NCBI GenBank assembly: GCA_945900455.1
Contig: CAMDJH010000013.1
Span: forward strand, 1 to 46,314
From: Akkermansia muciniphila
GTDB taxonomy: Bacteria; Verrucomicrobiota; Verrucomicrobiia; Limisphaerales; UBA9464
Direction of reading: 5' to 3'
DNA: 46,314 nucleotides
How positions within the stretch are numbered: the stretch's first letter is position 1; the number at the start of each line of letters is the position of its first letter. The position numbers were made by a program, and so were the translations under genes. The notes under the pieces are model-generated. The model was not told where the DNA came from. It saw only the letters and a list, made by a program, of their open reading frames with translations, and ran no database searches. Positions 43,569-46,314 of this stretch are shown here, one piece after another.

Positions 43569-44516
43569 CTACTTCTTCCCTACCACCATTTGAACCGGCA
43601 TGGAATTGCCGAAGTTTTTGAAATCTTTGAAAGTCCAGACCACTTTCTTGTCCTGGGTAATTTCGATGAACTGGGGATTTTCCGGACCGGCGTGGCAATT
43701 TCCCAGGAGCGTATTTCCGTTGGGGAGCCGTTCCACTCGGGTCACCCAAGCGAGCGTGATTCCCGGAAGATCATTTTGTTCCACCTTCCAGACAATTTCC
43801 TTCTTGGGAGTCACTTCCAACACACAATGCCCATTGCCGCCTCCGATGAGGGTATTTCCGTTCGCCAGACGAGTGGCGCTGAAAACGGAGTTTCCGAATG
43901 CTTCGGGGCCATGACCGCCCTTGCGCTCCTTCCCGAACAGGGGCACTTCGAATTCCCAGATCACGCGGCCGGTCTTATCGTATTCGCGGACAGCCCCATC
44001 GCTCTCATGCGCCACCAAGTAGTGGCCGTTGCTGAGCTTTCGGACCAGCCGGGTGTCGCTATGCGGATTGGGATTGTTGACCTTGAGTTTGATCTCGTGA
44101 CGAATTTTTCCGTTCCGGTCCACCTCGATGATCCGGCCGGGGCCCGACTCGGCGATCAGAGTCCATCCGTTGTCGAGTCGCTGAAACGCGTGGACCTCAA
44201 CACGATGACCTTCGTTGCCGTTCATTTTGCCGGAGTCATATTCCCAAACGGTCTTCTTGTCGGGCGAGACTTCGACCACCTTTTGCCAACCCTGCTGAGT
44301 GAGGACATTCCCGTTGGAAAGGATCCATGCGTCGTGGATGGCGGTGACCGGAAGCTCCCATTCCAGAGATCCATCGGCGGCGACAATCGCCAGTCGGTGG
44401 GTGGAATCATCGCCGGCCATCAACCGGCGGGGAGTGCCCGTCTGTTCGGATCTCAGGAAAAGAGGGCTCGAGGCGAGGGTGGTGCAGAGGAGGAGGCGCG
44501 AAATCGAGCTGTGCAT
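43569..44516 (-). CDS. Exported beta-propeller protein (PQQ/arylsulfotransferase-like repeats)
   Basis: The 315-residue product starts with a signal-like segment (SISRLLLCTTLASSPLFL) and consists of repeats of the kind GNVLTQQGWQKVVEVSPDKKTVWEY, LDNGWTLIAESGPGRIIEVD, LSNGHYLVAHESDGAVREYD and LPNGNTLLGNCHAGP, each with an NG(N/H)TL turn. Such repeats form a propeller seen in secreted proteins of this phylum and in the arylsulfotransferase family. The open frame runs 103 codons further upstream but has no family content there and would overlap the pcrA start, so the ATG at 44516 is chosen. It is the first gene of the DUF1553/DUF1501 operon. A catalytic site is not evident. Confidence 0.85.
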   Translation of the reverse strand: MHSSISRLLLCTTLASSPLFLRSEQTGTPRRLMAGDDSTHRLAIVAADGSLEWELPVTAIHDAWILSNGNVLTQQGWQKVVEVSPDKKTVWEYDSGKMNGNEGHRVEVHAFQRLDNGWTLIAESGPGRIIEVDRNGKIRHEIKLKVNNPNPHSDTRLVRKLSNGHYLVAHESDGAVREYDKTGRVIWEFEVPLFGKERKGGHGPEAFGNSVFSATRLANGNTLIGGGNGHCVLEVTPKKEIVWKVEQNDLPGITLAWVTRVERLPNGNTLLGNCHAGPENPQFIEITQDKKVVWTFKDFKNFGNSMPVQMVVGKK

Positions 44517-44609
44517 GGGGGGTTGTATATCGGCTTTGGGGAGGGGACTGCAATTCAAGAGAAGACTAAACCTTGCCAACCCCGGCGCGAACCGCATTCT
44601 TCGCCGCCC

Positions 44610-46314
44610 ATGTTCGATCTGGGCTCGCTGAATCCGGAGCAAAGGCAGGCGGTGGTTACCCACCGTGGCCCAGTGCTGATCCTTGCCGGGGCGGGCACCG
44701 GCAAGACCCGGACCCTGACCTGCCGGGTGGCCCAGATGGTCCGCCAAGGCATTGCTCCGGATAGCATTCTCGCGGTTACCTTCACGAACAAGGCTGCCCG
44801 GGAAATGCAGGAACGGGTTCGGCAAATGCTACCCGGCGAAAACCGCAAGCGGAGCCGGGATCGATCCGAGGAAAAAAAATTGGACCGTCCCACGGTCTGC
44901 ACTTTCCACTCCCTGTGCGTTCGAATTCTGCGGCAGCACATAGAAAAGCTCGGCTGGAAAAAGAATTTCGTCATTTACGACACCGCCGACCAACTCGGAG
45001 CGGTCAAAAAGATCCTGAGCGGGATATCCGCTCGAGGTGAAAAGACCGATCCGAGTGCCGTTCTCGCCCTGTTGAGCAAGTTCAAGAATAGCGGTCCTGA
45101 CGCGAAGATATTTGGAGACGAAAATATACGAGCGCTGGCGGAGCATGTTAAGTCCCGTTACGACACGGCATTGCACGCCGCCAATGCGGTCGATTTCGAC
45201 GACCTCATTTTGCTGACGATGCGGTTGTTCCGCGAGCATCCAGGCGCGCTGGCCTTGTGCCGCGAACGCTGGCGTTTTGTGATGGTGGATGAATATCAGG
45301 ACACAAATTCCAGCCAGTTTGCTGTCGTGCACGCCCTGACACAGGAGTCCCGCAACCTCTGCGTCGTGGGTGACGATGACCAGTCGATCTACGGGTGGCG
45401 CGGTGCGGAAATAGCCAACATTCTGGATCTCGAAAAACATTTCCCCGAAGTCCAGATCGTTCGGTTGGAACAAAATTACCGCTCGACGAACACCATTTTG
45501 AAGGCGGCAAATGGGGTCATCCAGAACAACACGCGCCGTCGGGGAAAAACCTTGTGGTCGGCCAAAGGGGACGGGGAACGGATCATGCTCCATACGTTTT
45601 CCAGTGACGAGGAGGAGGCCCGAACCGTAGTGGAAAACATCGAGTACGACCGCAATGTCCACCGTGTCGGGTGGGCGGCGCAGGCGGTGCTTTTCCGCAC
45701 CAACCTCCAGGCGCGTCCCCTGGAAACCGAACTACGCAAGGCTCGGGTGCGCTATCGCCTGATCGGTGGCCAAAGCTTCTTTGACCGTCGGGAAATTCGG
45801 GATTTTCTCGCGTACCTGAAGACCTTTGTTAACCCGCACGATGACATTGCCCTGTTGCGGATCGCAAACACTCCAGCTCGTGGGTTGAGTGACGTCACCC
45901 TGGAGCGTCTGCTCGCTTTCAGTTCAGAGCGCAATGCCAGTGTCTTCACGGTGATGCGCCACACGGATGTTCTGGACAATTTTCGGTCGAATACCCGGGA
46001 GGCAATCACCGCGTTCGTCCGGTTTATTGAGGAAGTGCGTGCGCCGCTCGAACTACCGACCGCGATTTCCCTCGTGGATTGGGCGGATGAATGGCTGAAG
46101 CGAATCGGCTACTTGGACGAATTGCGGCGAACGGAGAAGGATCCTGAGGTGGCTGAAAACCGGGTCCGCAATCTCTGCGAATTACTCGGCACACTTGATG
46201 GGGATCCGATTCAACGAAAACCAGCGACCCCGCCCAATTCGACCGTCCGGAATCCAACCCTCCCAAATGCGGCGGTCCCGATGTTGCCGGGGGTTCCGCG
46301 TCCGGTGGCCTACG
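44610..46314 (+). CDS. PcrA/UvrD-family superfamily I DNA helicase (cut by window end)
   Basis: The gene starts at the ATG at 44610 (MFDLGSLNPEQRQAV) and runs to the end of the window without a stop, giving about 568 residues of an expected 650-750. Helicase motifs in order are LAGAGTGKTR (Walker A), TFTNKAAREM (Ia), MVDEYQDTNSSQ (II), VVGDDDQSIYGWRGA (III), RLEQNYRS (IV) and RLIGGQSFFDRREIRDFLAYLK towards domain 2. Motifs V and VI lie beyond the window or near its end. It is a 3'-5' helicase used in excision repair and replication restart. The last 60 residues visible are Pro-rich (RKPATPPNSTVRNP), a likely linker. Divergent from the propeller gene with 93 bases between. Confidence 0.93.
   Translation, partial: MFDLGSLNPEQRQAVVTHRGPVLILAGAGTGKTRTLTCRVAQMVRQGIAPDSILAVTFTNKAAREMQERVRQMLPGENRKRSRDRSEEKKLDRPTVCTFHSLCVRILRQHIEKLGWKKNFVIYDTADQLGAVKKILSGISARGEKTDPSAVLALLSKFKNSGPDAKIFGDENIRALAEHVKSRYDTALHAANAVDFDDLILLTMRLFREHPGALALCRERWRFVMVDEYQDTNSSQFAVVHALTQESRNLCVVGDDDQSIYGWRGAEIANILDLEKHFPEVQIVRLEQNYRSTNTILKAANGVIQNNTRRRGKTLWSAKGDGERIMLHTFSSDEEEARTVVENIEYDRNVHRVGWAAQAVLFRTNLQARPLETELRKARVRYRLIGGQSFFDRREIRDFLAYLKTFVNPHDDIALLRIANTPARGLSDVTLERLLAFSSERNASVFTVMRHTDVLDNFRSNTREAITAFVRFIEEVRAPLELPTAISLVDWADEWLKRIGYLDELRRTEKDPEVAENRVRNLCELLGTLDGDPIQRKPATPPNSTVRNPTLPNAAVPMLPGVPRPVAY

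Noticed and set aside
1..46314. CRISPR arrays, complete insertion sequences or prophage genes
   Set aside because: No regularly spaced repeats, transposase, integrase or phage structural genes are visible on either strand.

Overview
The window looks like a chromosomal segment of a GC-rich, Gram-negative member of the Verrucomicrobia (Verrucomicrobiota), probably near Pedosphaera/Limisphaerales. Three things point there: two pseudopilin-like proteins with the [28 protein letters not shown] N terminus typical of that phylum (seen at 21356-22102 and 28887-29636), a DUF1549/DUF1553 plus DUF1501 gene pair shared by Planctomycetes and Verrucomicrobia, and an alternative complex III (ACIII) operon. 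A Kdo transferase gene (waaA) indicates an LPS-type outer membrane. Taxonomy is inferred from gene content; no search was run.

Layout. 1-4.6 kb: a secreted cohesin-like protein, a YacP-like NYN protein, gcvH, exonuclease III and selO. 4.6-9.2 kb: a leftward catabolic-looking operon (DUF1445 hydro-lyase-like, DapA-family aldolase/lyase, an amidohydrolase remnant, an oligogalacturonate-lyase-like beta-propeller, an MFS transporter) with 4-base overlaps. 9.5-21 kb: a leftward ten-gene respiratory operon, actABCDEF, then a small one-TM protein and three genes resembling cbb3 oxidase subunits. 21.3-25.3 kb: a pseudopilin, waaA and a PQQ-type propeller. 25.3-32.7 kb: rightward genes for CorA, an NtrB-like histidine kinase, a PPTase, a second pseudopilin, pyruvate kinase, DUF456 and a WecG/TagA glycosyltransferase, plus one 49-residue antisense gene. 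33-37 kb: a sigma-70 factor, an alpha-glucan phosphorylase and a DUF5069 protein. 37-44.5 kb, leftward: an MsbA-like ABC exporter followed by an ITPase, then the propeller/DUF1553/DUF1501 operon. 44.6 kb to the end: a truncated PcrA/UvrD helicase.

The most interesting object is the respiratory operon. ACIII oxidises menaquinol and normally passes electrons to a terminal oxidase encoded beside it. Here the neighbouring cbb3-like catalytic subunit aligns cleanly with CcoN, yet by eye it has lost every canonical ligand: the low-spin haem His, all three CuB His, the high-spin haem His, and the cross-linked Tyr. Its CcoO-like partner has Cys where the haem c Met ligand should be. This suggests the cbb3 module has been converted from an oxidase into something else, for example a structural or electron-relay partner of ACIII. 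No other oxidase is in the window.

Second points of interest are a sigma factor whose first 89 residues hold about 20 Lys/Arg and no Asp/Glu (the opposite of the usual acidic region 1.1), the decayed amidohydrolase inside an otherwise tight catabolic operon, and an inverted repeat next to a C-rich selO.
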